A stretch of 37,244 bases of DNA, from contig CALKLP010000179.1 in assembly GCA_937991965.1 (NCBI GenBank), forward strand, positions 1 to 37,244. Reading direction: 5' to 3'. The position numbers and the translations under genes were made by a program. Under the pieces are notes generated by a model, which was not told where the DNA came from, ran no database searches, and saw only the letters and a program-made list of their open reading frames with translations. Source of the DNA: an uncultured Verrucomicrobiales bacterium. Its GTDB lineage: Bacteria > Verrucomicrobiota > Verrucomicrobiia > Verrucomicrobiales > Akkermansiaceae. Shown piece after piece: positions 25,314 through 34,468 of the stretch. Position 1 is the first letter of the stretch, and every line of letters starts with the position of its first letter.

Positions 25314-26540
25314 ATGATTCGTGTGTACACGGTACCAGACTGTCCTCATCACGAAATCATCAAGGAGTACCTGACGAGAAAGAAGCTAGACTTCGAGATT
25401 CTTGGGTTAGACAAGGACACCCAGGACACCGAGGGTACCAAGGACACCTACAAGATTCAAGTAGGCGACAAGTTTATCGGAGGGTTCGAGGACCTGAAGA
25501 GTCTTCGGCTAGACGAAGTAACCGACCACCGGCTTCGTGAAATCTCAGGCGAGGTCGTGGAGCCCATGTGCCTTGAGGAAACAAGTTTTGATCGCTTCAT
25601 CCTCTTTAACGGGTCGACCGAGTTCGAATACGAAGACGTGTACACGCTGTACAAAAAAGAGATTGCGTGCTTCTGGACCGTGGAGGAGATGGATCTTTCT
25701 GAAGACATCAATTGTTGGAACAAATCCTCGGAAAACGAGAAGCATTTCATCAAGATGGTGCTTGCATTCTTCGCGAGCTTGGACCAGGTGGTGATGGAGA
25801 ACGTAAGCGTCAACTTTGGTGAGGAGATTGTTGTCCCGCAAGTAAGGAGTCACTTCGCCATGCAGAACGCCATAGAGTCGATCCACGGAGAGGCATACGC
25901 TGTCCTTATCCAGACCTACATCAAGGATCCCAAGGAGCAGAAGACTGTGCTGCGGTCGATTCAGAGCATGCCAATCATCGCGAAAAAGGCCAACTGGGTG
26001 ACGAAGTGGATGGACTCGGACACGGCTTCCTTGGCGGAGAGGCTGGTGGCTTTTACCTGCGTCGAGGGGGTGCAGTTCAGCGGAGCGTTTTGTGCCATTT
26101 ACTGGTTCAAGAAGCAGGGGAGATTCAAGGGGTTGTGTTTCGCGAACTCCCTGATTGCACGTGACGAGGGACTCCACGCGGAAGGATCGGTAATGATATA
26201 CAAGCACCTAAAGCACAAGTTGGGAGTCGAGAGAGTTCATGAGATTTTCGCAGACGCAGTTCGTATCGAGAAGGAATTCATCACGGACGCGCTTCCCGTG
26301 TCCTTGATCGGGATCAACCAGGAAACGATGTCGGCGTACATTGAGTACATTTCGGACTTCTGGTTGCAGAAGTTGGGGTATCCTAAGCTGTTTGGAACCG
26401 CGAATCCCTTCGAGTGGATGCAAATGATTGGTCTCGAGGGAAAGTCCAACTTCTTCGAGGGAAGGGTTGCGGAGTACGCCAAGGCGGGGTCAATGGTTTC
26501 TCGCGAGGAGCAGTTGTTCACGGTGGACGCTGATTTTTAA
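25314..26540 (+). CDS. nrdB: ribonucleotide reductase small subunit (R2) with degenerate glutaredoxin-like N-terminus
   Basis: A 408-residue protein. Residues 85-408 are a class Ia R2. The di-iron ligands are present: D157 (FFASLD), E188 and H191 (ESIH), E251 (VEGVQFSG), E285 and H288 (DEGLH). The radical tyrosine is Y195. The C-terminus FTVDADF is the R1-binding tail. Residues 1-75 resemble a glutaredoxin (VYTVPDCPHH, then GDKFIGGFEDL) but the second cysteine of CPxC is histidine, the cis-proline position is not proline, and a D-T repeat (25412-25449) is inserted. R2 supplies the radical for making deoxyribonucleotides in the cytoplasm. The ATG at 25314 begins the glutaredoxin-like part. Confidence 0.95.
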   Translation: MIRVYTVPDCPHHEIIKEYLTRKKLDFEILGLDKDTQDTEGTKDTYKIQVGDKFIGGFEDLKSLRLDEVTDHRLREISGEVVEPMCLEETSFDRFILFNGSTEFEYEDVYTLYKKEIACFWTVEEMDLSEDINCWNKSSENEKHFIKMVLAFFASLDQVVMENVSVNFGEEIVVPQVRSHFAMQNAIESIHGEAYAVLIQTYIKDPKEQKTVLRSIQSMPIIAKKANWVTKWMDSDTASLAERLVAFTCVEGVQFSGAFCAIYWFKKQGRFKGLCFANSLIARDEGLHAEGSVMIYKHLKHKLGVERVHEIFADAVRIEKEFITDALPVSLIGINQETMSAYIEYISDFWLQKLGYPKLFGTANPFEWMQMIGLEGKSNFFEGRVAEYAKAGSMVSREEQLFTVDADF

Positions 26541-26615
26541 ACGTCGTACAAGTGGGGGTATTCCGAACATAATAATGTGTGTGGAAATGTAATTAATATT
26601 GTGAAATATTGTGAA

Positions 26616-27779
26616 ATGGTGGCTTGCAAGTATCCCCAGGTCCGTAACTATGAAACGGGTCGTTGCAAGGCTCCGTGTAAGGCTCACCAGGCCAGGAACC
26701 CCGCAAATGGCAATTGTGTGACGAAGACGTTTCTCAAGGCTCTCCACATTCGCGGTGACCTAGGCACCAGCGAATACCGAGCCGCTCTACGCGACGACGG
26801 AATCACCAGGCGTGACGGGCGGTCAAGGCGTTCGGGAGGACCCGTGTCCCGAAGTGCTCCTCGAAGTACTAGATTTGAATTCGACAAGTACGGGGACTTC
26901 GACTTTACTGAATTCGATTACAAGGAGCCAAAAACTCGCAAGTCCTACGGCAAGTCCTACGGCAAGGACAGCGAACGTGACCTCCGCGACATGTTGGTGT
27001 ACGACAAGCGCTGCCATCCTCGGAAGTTGAATCTTGCGACAGGAAAGTGCAGAAAACCCTGTGATCCCGGGTACGCCATCAACTATCGAAATGGTAGATG
27101 CGTCACGATCGAACATTTGTTGAAGCTGGACATGGAAGAGTACGTTGAAGACGAGGACGATGACATGGCCGAAAACATCAAGTGGTACCCGTCTACTGTT
27201 CAAACTACGGCAAACCACACGGATGCCGAGATGAAAAAGCTTATCAACAACTCAAAGTTGACCGTCGCCGACCTGAAGGTGATGAGCGGAATTGAGTTGG
27301 CTGGGAGTAATTCCGATCACTCGGTTATTGTGGGGATTTATAGTCACGGGCAGCGCAAGGCTTGTGATGAAAGCCTTGTTAAAAGCTTGGGATCTTCCGA
27401 ACTCAAGAAGTGTGGTATGAGACGTGTTACTTTTCCGACACAAGAAGATGCTGCCGGTAAGTTCGTGGATACAATTGTTGTTGCGGAAGCAGATTTCGTG
27501 TTTTTGTATGATTCCGGTACAAAATTTGGATCCGGTTTTTTGAGTTATTTTCTGGGGGAGATCACTAATATGGAAATAAACGTCAGGCTAGCTTTGGTCG
27601 AGGGTCACGGTGTGTGGAGAATCGTCTGCTCTAGAGCCGTCAAGAAATTCCAGGACGTGCCTACCCAAGAACAAATGAACAAGTATGGACGTAAGCAACT
27701 GGCGGAAGAACTGGATAAGTACTACGAGAACCAGGTATCTTTTTCGTACCACCCTTTCGACGCACAGACGAGGTACTGA
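26616..27779 (+). CDS. hypothetical protein with two four-cysteine N-terminal motifs
   Basis: A 387-residue protein. Two blocks, at residues 4-34 and about 133-162, each have cysteines spaced C-x(11,12)-C-x3-C-x12-C. Within each block the element N-x-x-[TN]-G-[RKN]-C occurs twice. Between and after them lie a basic, serine/arginine-rich part with a KSYG duplication (26939-26966) and a C-terminal domain of about 190 residues with alternating strands (HSVIVGIYSHG, VDTIVVAEADFVFLY). I cannot name the domain. The cysteine blocks resemble short adaptor motifs seen at the ends of giant-virus proteins, but the match is not exact. It sits between R2 and R1 on the same strand. Confidence 0.6.
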   Translation: MVACKYPQVRNYETGRCKAPCKAHQARNPANGNCVTKTFLKALHIRGDLGTSEYRAALRDDGITRRDGRSRRSGGPVSRSAPRSTRFEFDKYGDFDFTEFDYKEPKTRKSYGKSYGKDSERDLRDMLVYDKRCHPRKLNLATGKCRKPCDPGYAINYRNGRCVTIEHLLKLDMEEYVEDEDDDMAENIKWYPSTVQTTANHTDAEMKKLINNSKLTVADLKVMSGIELAGSNSDHSVIVGIYSHGQRKACDESLVKSLGSSELKKCGMRRVTFPTQEDAAGKFVDTIVVAEADFVFLYDSGTKFGSGFLSYFLGEITNMEINVRLALVEGHGVWRIVCSRAVKKFQDVPTQEQMNKYGRKQLAEELDKYYENQVSFSYHPFDAQTRY

Positions 27780-27851
27780 TTTTAAATGATTGTAAAAGTT
27801 ACAGAATAGGGTAATTTTTATTAAGACAATTTTCACAATTTCACTTAAACA

Positions 27852-30200
27852 ATGACAAAAGGGATGTACGTCGTGAAGCGTGACGGTCGGGAGGAAGACG
27901 TCCGCTTCGACAAGATTACGGCAAGGATCAGGGTCCTTTGTGAAGGGCTCAACATGGAATTCGTTGACCCCGTTGCGGTCACGATGAAAGTCAATCAGGG
28001 CATATTCTCTGGAGTTTCGACCACGGAGCTGGACGAGCTCGCGGCCCAGACTTGTGCCTACATGAGCACAAATCACCCGGATTACTCCATCTTGGCTGCC
28101 CGCATTTGCATCAGCAACTTGTACAAGGAAACCGAGTCCAACTTCTTGGTGTTGGTGCAAAGGCTCCGGGACTACGTCCACCCCTTGACAGGGGAAAAAG
28201 CGCCGCTGGTGTCAGACGAAGTCGTGGAAGTCGTCAAGTCAAACCACGCGGAAATCCAAGAAGCCCTTGACGAGAAGATGGAATCGTACGACTTCTTCGC
28301 TTTCAAGACGCTGGAAAAATCGTATCTCCTCAAGATGCATGGCAAGGTTGCGGAGCGACCTCATCAGCTACTTATGCGTGTATCAATCGGTATTCACGGC
28401 AGTGACATCGCGAAAGTGTTGCAGACGTACCGCATGATGGCTTCAAAGAAGTTCACAATGGCAACTCCGACACTGTTCAACTCCGGGACTCCGTGCCCTC
28501 AGATGTCTTCTTGCTTCCTCATGACGATGAAGGAGGATTCCATCGATGGCATATACGATACCCTGAAGAATTGCGCCTTGATTTCCAAGTACGCTGGAGG
28601 GATCGGTGTCAGCACTCACGACGTCAGGGCTTCCAACTCCTACATCCGTGGGACGAATGGAACCTCGAACGGTCTCGTCCCCATGCTTCGAGTTTTCAAC
28701 AACACGGCCCGATACGTCGACCAGGGTGGAGGCAGGCGTAAAGGGTCCATCGCGGTGTACCTCGAACCTTGGCACGCCGATGTGGAATCCTTTCTGGACC
28801 TCCGGAAGAACCAGGGCAACGAGTTGGAGCGGGCGAGGGATTTGTTCTACGCTTTATGGGTCCCCGATCTCTTCATGAAACGTGTCGAGGCAAACGGACC
28901 CTGGAGCCTTTTCTGTCCCAATGAGGCGCCCGGGATGTCGGACGTGTACGGTCGCGAGTTCGAAGACTTGTATGAAAGTTACGAGTCGAAGAGTTTGGCG
29001 CGGAAGACTATGCAAGCCCGTGATCTCTGGCACAGGATCCTTGACACCCAAGTAGAGACGGGAACTCCTTACATTCTTTTCAAGGACGCGGCTAACTCCA
29101 AGTCGAACCAGAAACACCTGGGAGTCATCAAGAGCTCCAACTTGTGCACCGAGATCATGGAGTACACCTCCAAGGACGAGATTGCCGTGTGCAACCTGGC
29201 TTCCATCAACCTAGCGGCAATGGTGGTCGATGCCTACCAAATCGAGTCGAAGTTCGACTTCGAGTTGCTTCTGGCGACGGCCAAGGTCGTCACCGACAAC
29301 CTCAACAAGGTCATCGACCGCAACTTCTACCCGGTCCCCGAGGCGAAGAGATCCAACATGAGGCACCGCCCGATAGGGATCGGGATCCAAGGACTCGCGG
29401 ACGCTTTCATCATGCTGCGTCTTCCTTTCGACTCTCCCCAGGCGGCGGAGTTGAACAAGATGATTTTTGAGACCATATACTACGGCGCCATGACGGCTTC
29501 CATGTCGCAGTCAATGTGTGTCGGTCCTCACGAGTCCTTCCGTGGTTCCCCTCTGTCGAATGGTCAGTTCCAGTTCGATCTGTGGGGTGTCAAGCCTTCA
29601 GACAGGTACGACTGGGACGACCTTCGCTCAAAGGTCATCAAGCATGGGGTCCGCAACTCTCTCCTCGTCGCCCCGATGCCGACGGCGTCTACCGCTCAGA
29701 TTCTTGGAAACAACGAATCTTTCGAGCCCTTCACGTCAAATGTGTACAACAGGAGGGTGTTGGCTGGAGAATTCGCGGTGGTGAACAAGCACTTGCTCAA
29801 AGACCTGACCAGACTCGGCATATGGAACGACGAACTGAAGGAGAAGCTGTTGAAAGCTCGTGGATCTGTGCAGGGACTATCGGAAATTCCTGATTTTCTT
29901 CAGCAAATCTACAAGACGGTGTGGGAAATTCGTCAAAAAGTTATTCTGGATCAGGCGGCCGACAGGGGTCCTTACGTCTGCCAGAGTCAGAGTACGAACA
30001 TCCACATGGCCGACCCCAACAGGGGGAAGCTGACGTCCATGTTCTTCTACGGGTGGAAGAAAGGTCTCAAGACCGGGATGTACTACCTTAGGACAAGGCC
30101 CAAGGCCGATTCGATTCAGTTTGCGGTAGACAAAACTCTGTCCTCCGGGAACGATGGGGACGATGGGAACGATGAGACATGCCTGACTTGCAGCGCATAA
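27852..30200 (+). CDS. nrdA: ribonucleotide reductase large subunit (R1)
   Basis: A 782-residue class Ia catalytic subunit of full length. An ATP cone occupies about residues 5-90 ([17 protein letters not shown]). Catalytic and redox residues are in place: C221 (MSSCF), N430, C432 and E434 (NLCTE), C447 (VCNLASINL) and the C-terminal pair C777 and C780 (CLTCSA). The loop [20 protein letters not shown] is canonical. It reduces ribonucleoside diphosphates with the R2 protein encoded 1.3 kb upstream. A short D-G-D-D-G-N repeat precedes the C-terminal cysteines (30147-30176). The start codon follows an AATTTTCACAATTTCAC leader. Confidence 0.97.
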   Translation: MTKGMYVVKRDGREEDVRFDKITARIRVLCEGLNMEFVDPVAVTMKVNQGIFSGVSTTELDELAAQTCAYMSTNHPDYSILAARICISNLYKETESNFLVLVQRLRDYVHPLTGEKAPLVSDEVVEVVKSNHAEIQEALDEKMESYDFFAFKTLEKSYLLKMHGKVAERPHQLLMRVSIGIHGSDIAKVLQTYRMMASKKFTMATPTLFNSGTPCPQMSSCFLMTMKEDSIDGIYDTLKNCALISKYAGGIGVSTHDVRASNSYIRGTNGTSNGLVPMLRVFNNTARYVDQGGGRRKGSIAVYLEPWHADVESFLDLRKNQGNELERARDLFYALWVPDLFMKRVEANGPWSLFCPNEAPGMSDVYGREFEDLYESYESKSLARKTMQARDLWHRILDTQVETGTPYILFKDAANSKSNQKHLGVIKSSNLCTEIMEYTSKDEIAVCNLASINLAAMVVDAYQIESKFDFELLLATAKVVTDNLNKVIDRNFYPVPEAKRSNMRHRPIGIGIQGLADAFIMLRLPFDSPQAAELNKMIFETIYYGAMTASMSQSMCVGPHESFRGSPLSNGQFQFDLWGVKPSDRYDWDDLRSKVIKHGVRNSLLVAPMPTASTAQILGNNESFEPFTSNVYNRRVLAGEFAVVNKHLLKDLTRLGIWNDELKEKLLKARGSVQGLSEIPDFLQQIYKTVWEIRQKVILDQAADRGPYVCQSQSTNIHMADPNRGKLTSMFFYGWKKGLKTGMYYLRTRPKADSIQFAVDKTLSSGNDGDDGNDETCLTCSA

Positions 30201-30211
30201 TTTGCTAACTT

Positions 30212-30871
30212 CTAAAAAACAGGGATTCCTCGTTTTTCGACTCCGTAGACGTTGCGCACGAGGTCCACCATGGCATCCCGCGTCACGCAGAGAGGCAGTC
30301 TCACGGGTTCTTGCTCGTTGTCGGTTCTCCAGAGTCGGATTACGTTATAGTGGTTCTGTTCACGCCGGAGACAGATGTAGGCTTTCTTGTCTTTCGTCCA
30401 TGCCTCTGGGAGTCGCACCATGCCTCCGACTTCGGCGTCGAAGATTGTGATCCCGCACTGGTAATCCAAGCTCTTCATGAACGCGTTAAGAGCGGCCTGG
30501 TCTCCCCATGTAGTCCTCTTCCTCATGTGATTCCCGAGTTGTTGCGTGGTATCGAACACACGAGTTCTAATTTTCAGCGACACTTTTCTGAAGTTGGCCT
30601 CCTCATTGTACATTTCAAGAGTGCTGTCGTCGACGTTCTCGGAACACATGAATCTCACGAGGTCGGGTGTGACTTCGTGAAGGACGTCATCTGTTTGCTC
30701 GTGGTACCTTTCCCAGTATTTCTCCATCGGAGTCCTAAGTTCGTTGATGCCGCACCACATGTCGAGGGAGTCGTTCATTGCCATCGATATCGCCGTGAAG
30801 AAGCAAGACCCGTCTCTAGGTGTCTCGACCACCTCTGCCCCCCACGGGATACGATGAGTCTCGCCGAACAT
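30212..30871 (-). CDS. OTU-like cysteine protease (deubiquitinase-type)
   Basis: A 219-residue protein. The OTU signature is clear: D20 and C23 in PRDGSCFFTAIS, the WGxxxxLxAF helix at 122-131 (WGDQAALNAF), and H174 in EQNHYNVI, with the usual hydrophobic spacing. OTU proteases remove ubiquitin or ubiquitin-like proteins in the cytoplasm or nucleus. Giant viruses encode several OTU types. The final 40 residues are extra to the minimal domain. It ends 11 bp from the end of the R1 gene, in convergent orientation. Confidence 0.85.
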   Translation of the reverse strand: MFGETHRIPWGAEVVETPRDGSCFFTAISMAMNDSLDMWCGINELRTPMEKYWERYHEQTDDVLHEVTPDLVRFMCSENVDDSTLEMYNEEANFRKVSLKIRTRVFDTTQQLGNHMRKRTTWGDQAALNAFMKSLDYQCGITIFDAEVGGMVRLPEAWTKDKKAYICLRREQNHYNVIRLWRTDNEQEPVRLPLCVTRDAMVDLVRNVYGVEKRGIPVF

Positions 30872-30932
30872 AGCAAAAATCCGGAAAAATAGTATTGCTA
30901 TTATATCATAAGTAACAGATCAAAATAATCAC

Positions 30933-31733
30933 ATGGATCCCAACACAGATTGGTTGTCCGAAGACGAAGAACAAGAACATGTTGAGGATATTCAAGATGT
31001 TCAAGATATTCAAGATATTCAAGATATTCCAGATATAGATATAAAATCGGACGACCTCGGTTTCGTGTTGTTCTGTGGGTATATTTTCGACAAGCGAACT
31101 CGCCCTGGTTTTCCCTCTCTTGACAAGTACTTGCAAGAGATATGTAGTTGGTTGATAAAGAGCAACAAATTGAAGGTGGACGCTGACGTATGTGCACCTG
31201 CAACTGTTGACTTCAACGATGCCGACGCGCCACGCCTTGTGGACGTCCTGAACACGTACTCTCCGGAATTCCCTCTGAACTTTGTTTTGTCGGAAAACTC
31301 GGAAAACTCGGGAGCGTACGTTGCGCGACGCCTCCGCCTCAGTAGTCCTTCGACCTATTCCTACCACCTAGCTTCCGGGGTTTTGGACCTTCCTTTCTTT
31401 CATGGTGGCAAGATCAAAGTTGAAGGCGACCTCTCGTTCGACAGCGTCGTTGACTTGTTGTCGATTGACGTCGGAAGAGCCTTGACGTCTGATATCGATG
31501 TTTCCGGGTCCCTCGTCGGGTGTGACTCAGAATCTGTGCGTGTCGCCATTGATCATCTTCGCCGAGGTCTATTTGAGAATCCCGACGAAGACCTCTTCGG
31601 TTTTTCCTTGTGTGGTGCTTGTGAGGCTTCTTGTAATGCTATTGATGTGGACGCGGTCGTGGTGAGGAAATGGGAAATCTCGTTTACCACAGATGCCAAA
31701 TCTTCGTGTTTGCGTGTCACCAAGCATTTCTAA
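30933..31733 (+). CDS. hypothetical protein with D-I-Q repeat
   Basis: A 266-residue, acidic protein. Residues about 18-36 are a chain of D-I-Q, D-V-Q and D-I-P triplets encoded by 9-bp units (30985-31036), and a SENSENSG doublet (31289-31311) shows the same type of expansion. The rest is mixed alpha/beta with no motif I can identify; two CxxxC pairs occur near the C-terminus. It is divergent from the OTU gene and overlaps the converging GIY-YIG gene by 4 bp. Confidence 0.55.
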   Translation: MDPNTDWLSEDEEQEHVEDIQDVQDIQDIQDIPDIDIKSDDLGFVLFCGYIFDKRTRPGFPSLDKYLQEICSWLIKSNKLKVDADVCAPATVDFNDADAPRLVDVLNTYSPEFPLNFVLSENSENSGAYVARRLRLSSPSTYSYHLASGVLDLPFFHGGKIKVEGDLSFDSVVDLLSIDVGRALTSDIDVSGSLVGCDSESVRVAIDHLRRGLFENPDEDLFGFSLCGACEASCNAIDVDAVVVRKWEISFTTDAKSSCLRVTKHF

Positions 31734-32212
31734 GTTGTAGATACTTCACAAACTTCGGCACAGTCCTCGGTGAAGTGGTGTTCGCTAGAGCATACCCCGC
31801 ACCTGTTTTGTCCTTCGTGATTTATTGCTTCGTGATTTATTGCTTCGTGAACTTTCAACCCACATTCCATCACGAAGTGTGAGTCTGATCCACAGCGAAC
31901 GCAACGGTTCGAGGCCATTCGAATTCTTTGCACAATGTGTCTCTGAGTTTCTTCAGGCAACTTGATCGATACATACGGCCCGCCCCGCACGTTGTCAATG
32001 CCGTGATTCATCATATACTTGACGGTTATCTTGTCTTCGTCAAGGGAGTCGGCGTCTTCGTAGACTTCTTCGATTTTGACAGGCTTGTACTTCCTCGTCC
32101 AAGACGAAGACTTGTACCCCGCCAGGTGCTCTCTGTACCTCTTGCCGACGTTGTTGGTTTTCCCGACATAAAACTTTCCTTCTTCTAGTTTTAGCACGTA
32201 TATCTCACACAT
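31730..32212 (-). CDS. GIY-YIG nuclease with two zinc knuckles
   Basis: A 160-residue protein. The GIY-YIG core is at residues 4-75: IYVLKL and GKFYVGKT (the two strands), R25 and H29 (RYREH), and the acidic EDKITVKYMMNHG helix. The C-terminal part has two CCHC knuckles, C104-x2-C107-x4-H112-x4-C117 and C138-x2-C141-x4-H146-x4-C151. Between them is a duplicated HEAIN unit from a 15-bp repeat (31813-31850). This combination is found in giant viruses and phages and may act in DNA repair, recombination or as a homing-type nuclease. It lies just upstream of a TATA-rich gap. Confidence 0.85.
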   Translation of the reverse strand: MCEIYVLKLEEGKFYVGKTNNVGKRYREHLAGYKSSSWTRKYKPVKIEEVYEDADSLDEDKITVKYMMNHGIDNVRGGPYVSIKLPEETQRHIVQRIRMASNRCVRCGSDSHFVMECGLKVHEAINHEAINHEGQNRCGVCSSEHHFTEDCAEVCEVSTT

Positions 32213-32273
32213 TTAGCACGTGTATATATATATATGCACGTATATCACCCATCATTACTAACGACAATATTTT
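32213..32273. promoter_or_regulatory. TATA-rich intergenic region with direct repeat
   Basis: The gap upstream of the GIY-YIG gene contains GTGTATATATATATATGCACG, and the element GCACGTATATC occurs at 32194-32204 and again at 32236-32246. It is the only promoter region for the GIY-YIG gene and also borders the end of the next gene. Confidence 0.4.
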
Positions 32274-33062
32274 TCATGCAACGTACATCACGCACGAGCC
32301 GATCTCCTTCTCGACGTCTTCCGTTTTGTGAGACTTCCCCATGTACCTCATTTCAGAATTCCTCTTCCTTACGACGTGGACGACAGAGGCTGGATCCGTA
32401 ACCTCGTCAAAGATCGACCTGTCGGCATCGTCGCTGGAAGTGTACCAGGTGAGCTTGTTCTGAGTTCCCGCGCTACTCCAGCAGTTCTTGTAGCGTCCGT
32501 TGTCCACCACGAGCAAGACGAAGCTATGTTGATTTTTGTATATACCGGGCCGCAGGAGGGTGTGCCCCGGAAAGAACCCGTGTAGAATCTCGGACATGGC
32601 AATCATGGGTGTTTTTCCGTCTACTCTCAGAAAAAGATTTAGCTTCGACGGCAGCTTTCGCTCCATCTCTACATCTTCCTTCGAGTCTTCTGAATCCTCT
32701 GCACTCGACAATGACTGAATCAAAGTGCATGACTTCCTCTTCTTCACGCTTTGTCTCGTCCGGACCCGAGGCCGAGCCGCGAATTCGACGGCGGCGTCGA
32801 ACTGGATGGACAGAAGGTGCTTCACCATGTCTTCCTTGGTATATTGGAGAGAGCACAGGGAATACGCATACTCGGCGAAAGTGTCCGGAGAGGGATTGTA
32901 CAACAGCAGGTCTAGACCCGTGGGGTGTTTGTCTTGAATGACAAATTCCGTCTTCTTTCCGCGAACCTTGTTGTACTTCTCTTTGAGTATCGTCTTCAAG
33001 ATAGAGTCTTTGTCAAGGCCACTAAGAACAACGCATGTTTCGAGAAAGGCCTCTTTTTCCAT
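32274..33062 (-). CDS. hypothetical protein with DUF3427-like C-terminus
   Basis: A 262-residue protein from the ATG at 33062 (an in-frame ATG at 33095, just after the neighbour's stop, is an alternative). The N-terminal part is helical (ETCVVLSGLDKDSILKTIL). A serine/aspartate-rich, lysine-rich linker lies at about 100-135. The C-terminal 120 residues have an order of motifs, QNKLTWYTSS, SVVHVVRKR and MRYMGKS, that resembles a C-terminal domain found in some bacterial helicase-nuclease and restriction-type proteins (DUF3427-like). That likeness is from memory and weak. Function unknown. Confidence 0.5.
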   Translation of the reverse strand: MEKEAFLETCVVLSGLDKDSILKTILKEKYNKVRGKKTEFVIQDKHPTGLDLLLYNPSPDTFAEYAYSLCSLQYTKEDMVKHLLSIQFDAAVEFAARPRVRTRQSVKKRKSCTLIQSLSSAEDSEDSKEDVEMERKLPSKLNLFLRVDGKTPMIAMSEILHGFFPGHTLLRPGIYKNQHSFVLLVVDNGRYKNCWSSAGTQNKLTWYTSSDDADRSIFDEVTDPASVVHVVRKRNSEMRYMGKSHKTEDVEKEIGSCVMYVA

Positions 33063-33099
33063 AATAACCCATATAACCCCGTGATTATAAGACATGGAT

Positions 33100-33468
33100 T
33101 CATGACGCAGATGAAGTACATGACTGTGTGGGAGGAGGAGTGGAAACGGGTGAAGGTGTCGTAGATGTCGTAGAAGTCGGAGTCGAAGGCGCCTCCGGGG
33201 TAGCTTTCTTTCCTTGGTCACTTTCCCGAGACGACACCATGTCCGCTCGGAACTTGTCCTCAATGTCTTTGTACTCTTGTAGTTCTTCCTTCGTGTATGT
33301 GGGTCTGTTGGAATGCTTCCTTCTCTCGTTCGTGAAAATTGACTTTTCAATGTTTCGCATCTCCCACTTCATCTTCTTTCTGGATCTGCTGTTGAATCTT
33401 CTACCGTCAACTTTTCCAACTTTGTCGTCCTCTTCTTGTAGCCGTTCTGTCAATCTCTCGAGAGTCAT
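33100..33468 (-). CDS. small charged hypothetical protein
   Basis: A 122-residue protein. The first 80 residues are highly charged and helical (LERLTERLQEEDDKVGK, then a very basic RFNSRSRKKMKWEMR), a pattern that could bind nucleic acid. The last 35 residues are a threonine, serine and proline tail. It shares its upstream region with the divergent gene at 33613. Its end is about 5 bp from an in-frame ATG of the next gene on the same strand. Confidence 0.45.
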   Translation of the reverse strand: MTLERLTERLQEEDDKVGKVDGRRFNSRSRKKMKWEMRNIEKSIFTNERRKHSNRPTYTKEELQEYKDIEDKFRADMVSSRESDQGKKATPEAPSTPTSTTSTTPSPVSTPPPTQSCTSSAS

Positions 33469-33612
33469 CGTCGTGCTCAGGTTTAATTTTTCCTGCTCAT
33501 ACTAATGACATTTATTTTAATCCATTCTAGACATCCCTTGAACCCGAAAAAATAGAAATTAGGTATTTTTTATTATGAGTATGAATATTAGTATTAAAAG
33601 TCTAACCCTAAA
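33469..33612. promoter_or_regulatory. divergent AT-rich region with telomere-like element
   Basis: This gap is very AT-rich from 33545 to 33600 (TTTTTTATTATGAGTATGAA and similar). CTAACCCTAAA (33602-33612) lies directly before the plus-strand start codon. No other element is clear. Confidence 0.4.
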
Positions 33613-34443
33613 ATGACTTCTTCTCACGTTTCCAAGGGATCCCGAGTCTACCTCCCCTCCATGAAGCTGTTCGGAGATGTGGTGAAAACTTCGGCGCTTG
33701 GAACAGTTGCTGTCGTTGTCCAGTGCGACGACGGGGTCCTTCGCGTAGTTTGCGGGGAAGGAGTGCAGGATGACGTCGTCGACAAAGACACTTCAAAGAA
33801 CGCTAAAGGTGTTCTAGTTACCGTTCCAACGGATGTTAGAACGATCGGTCCTCAGGTGTTGGAAAGTATCGGCGTTGACGAGGCTACGCGTGGTGCTCTC
33901 TTCCAAAAATTCATGGTGTTGGATGAGGCGGTGCGCCTAGAGAAAGCGTCATACTGGGAGGCAAACAGGGATAACGCTCAGGCGATGGCAACCTTTCTCC
34001 CGGAACTCGTGGCCCTCCTCGGTGAGGACACTCAGTTCATCCAGGCCAAGTCGGCCAAGTTGCTACGACACCTGGACGCCGACGTGAGAGCGGTTATGTT
34101 GACGAATATGATGTCTTCCACTACCGCAGAAGAAAGGAAGACGATGATCTTGCAATACACCGCCATCCAGAACGACAAGGTTAAAGTCGTAGAGTTCCTC
34201 CAGGGTATGTACGAACGCCTGCTCGACGACAAGACGTACATCTCAATGGAGTTCAAGAACGCTCTAGGCAAAAAGCGCATTTACGCCGAGGAGTCGGTTC
34301 CGATGATTGCCGCTCTCTTGGCCAAGTTGTCCGAAACAGAGCTTGAATCTATTGTTAGGGTGTGGCGGCAAAGGAAGTACTACCGCAGTAGAACAGGCGG
34401 GGGAAAGTATGCTCTTAAATTGATTCGGAAGTCTTCTGCTTGA
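33613..34443 (+). CDS. hypothetical protein, helical C-terminal half
   Basis: A 276-residue protein with a beta-type N-terminal third (RVYLPSMKLFGDVVK, TVAVVVQCDDGVLRVV) that could be a small barrel, then about 180 residues of helices (ALFQKFMVLDEAVRLEKAS, AMATFLPELVALLGED) and a basic end rich in arginine, lysine and tyrosine. There is no recognisable catalytic motif. The ATG lies immediately after CTAACCCTAAA. Its tail approaches the converging gene at 34469, leaving 25 bp. Confidence 0.55.
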   Translation: MTSSHVSKGSRVYLPSMKLFGDVVKTSALGTVAVVVQCDDGVLRVVCGEGVQDDVVDKDTSKNAKGVLVTVPTDVRTIGPQVLESIGVDEATRGALFQKFMVLDEAVRLEKASYWEANRDNAQAMATFLPELVALLGEDTQFIQAKSAKLLRHLDADVRAVMLTNMMSSTTAEERKTMILQYTAIQNDKVKVVEFLQGMYERLLDDKTYISMEFKNALGKKRIYAEESVPMIAALLAKLSETELESIVRVWRQRKYYRSRTGGGKYALKLIRKSSA

Positions 34444-34468
34444 CTCATGTTCTCCAATGCTTAATTAA

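Noticed and set aside
25800..25930. Loss of the radical tyrosine in R2, as in Mn/Fe-type reductases
   Set aside because: A first alignment suggested phenylalanine at this position, but the correct position is four residues after H191, where Y195 is present.
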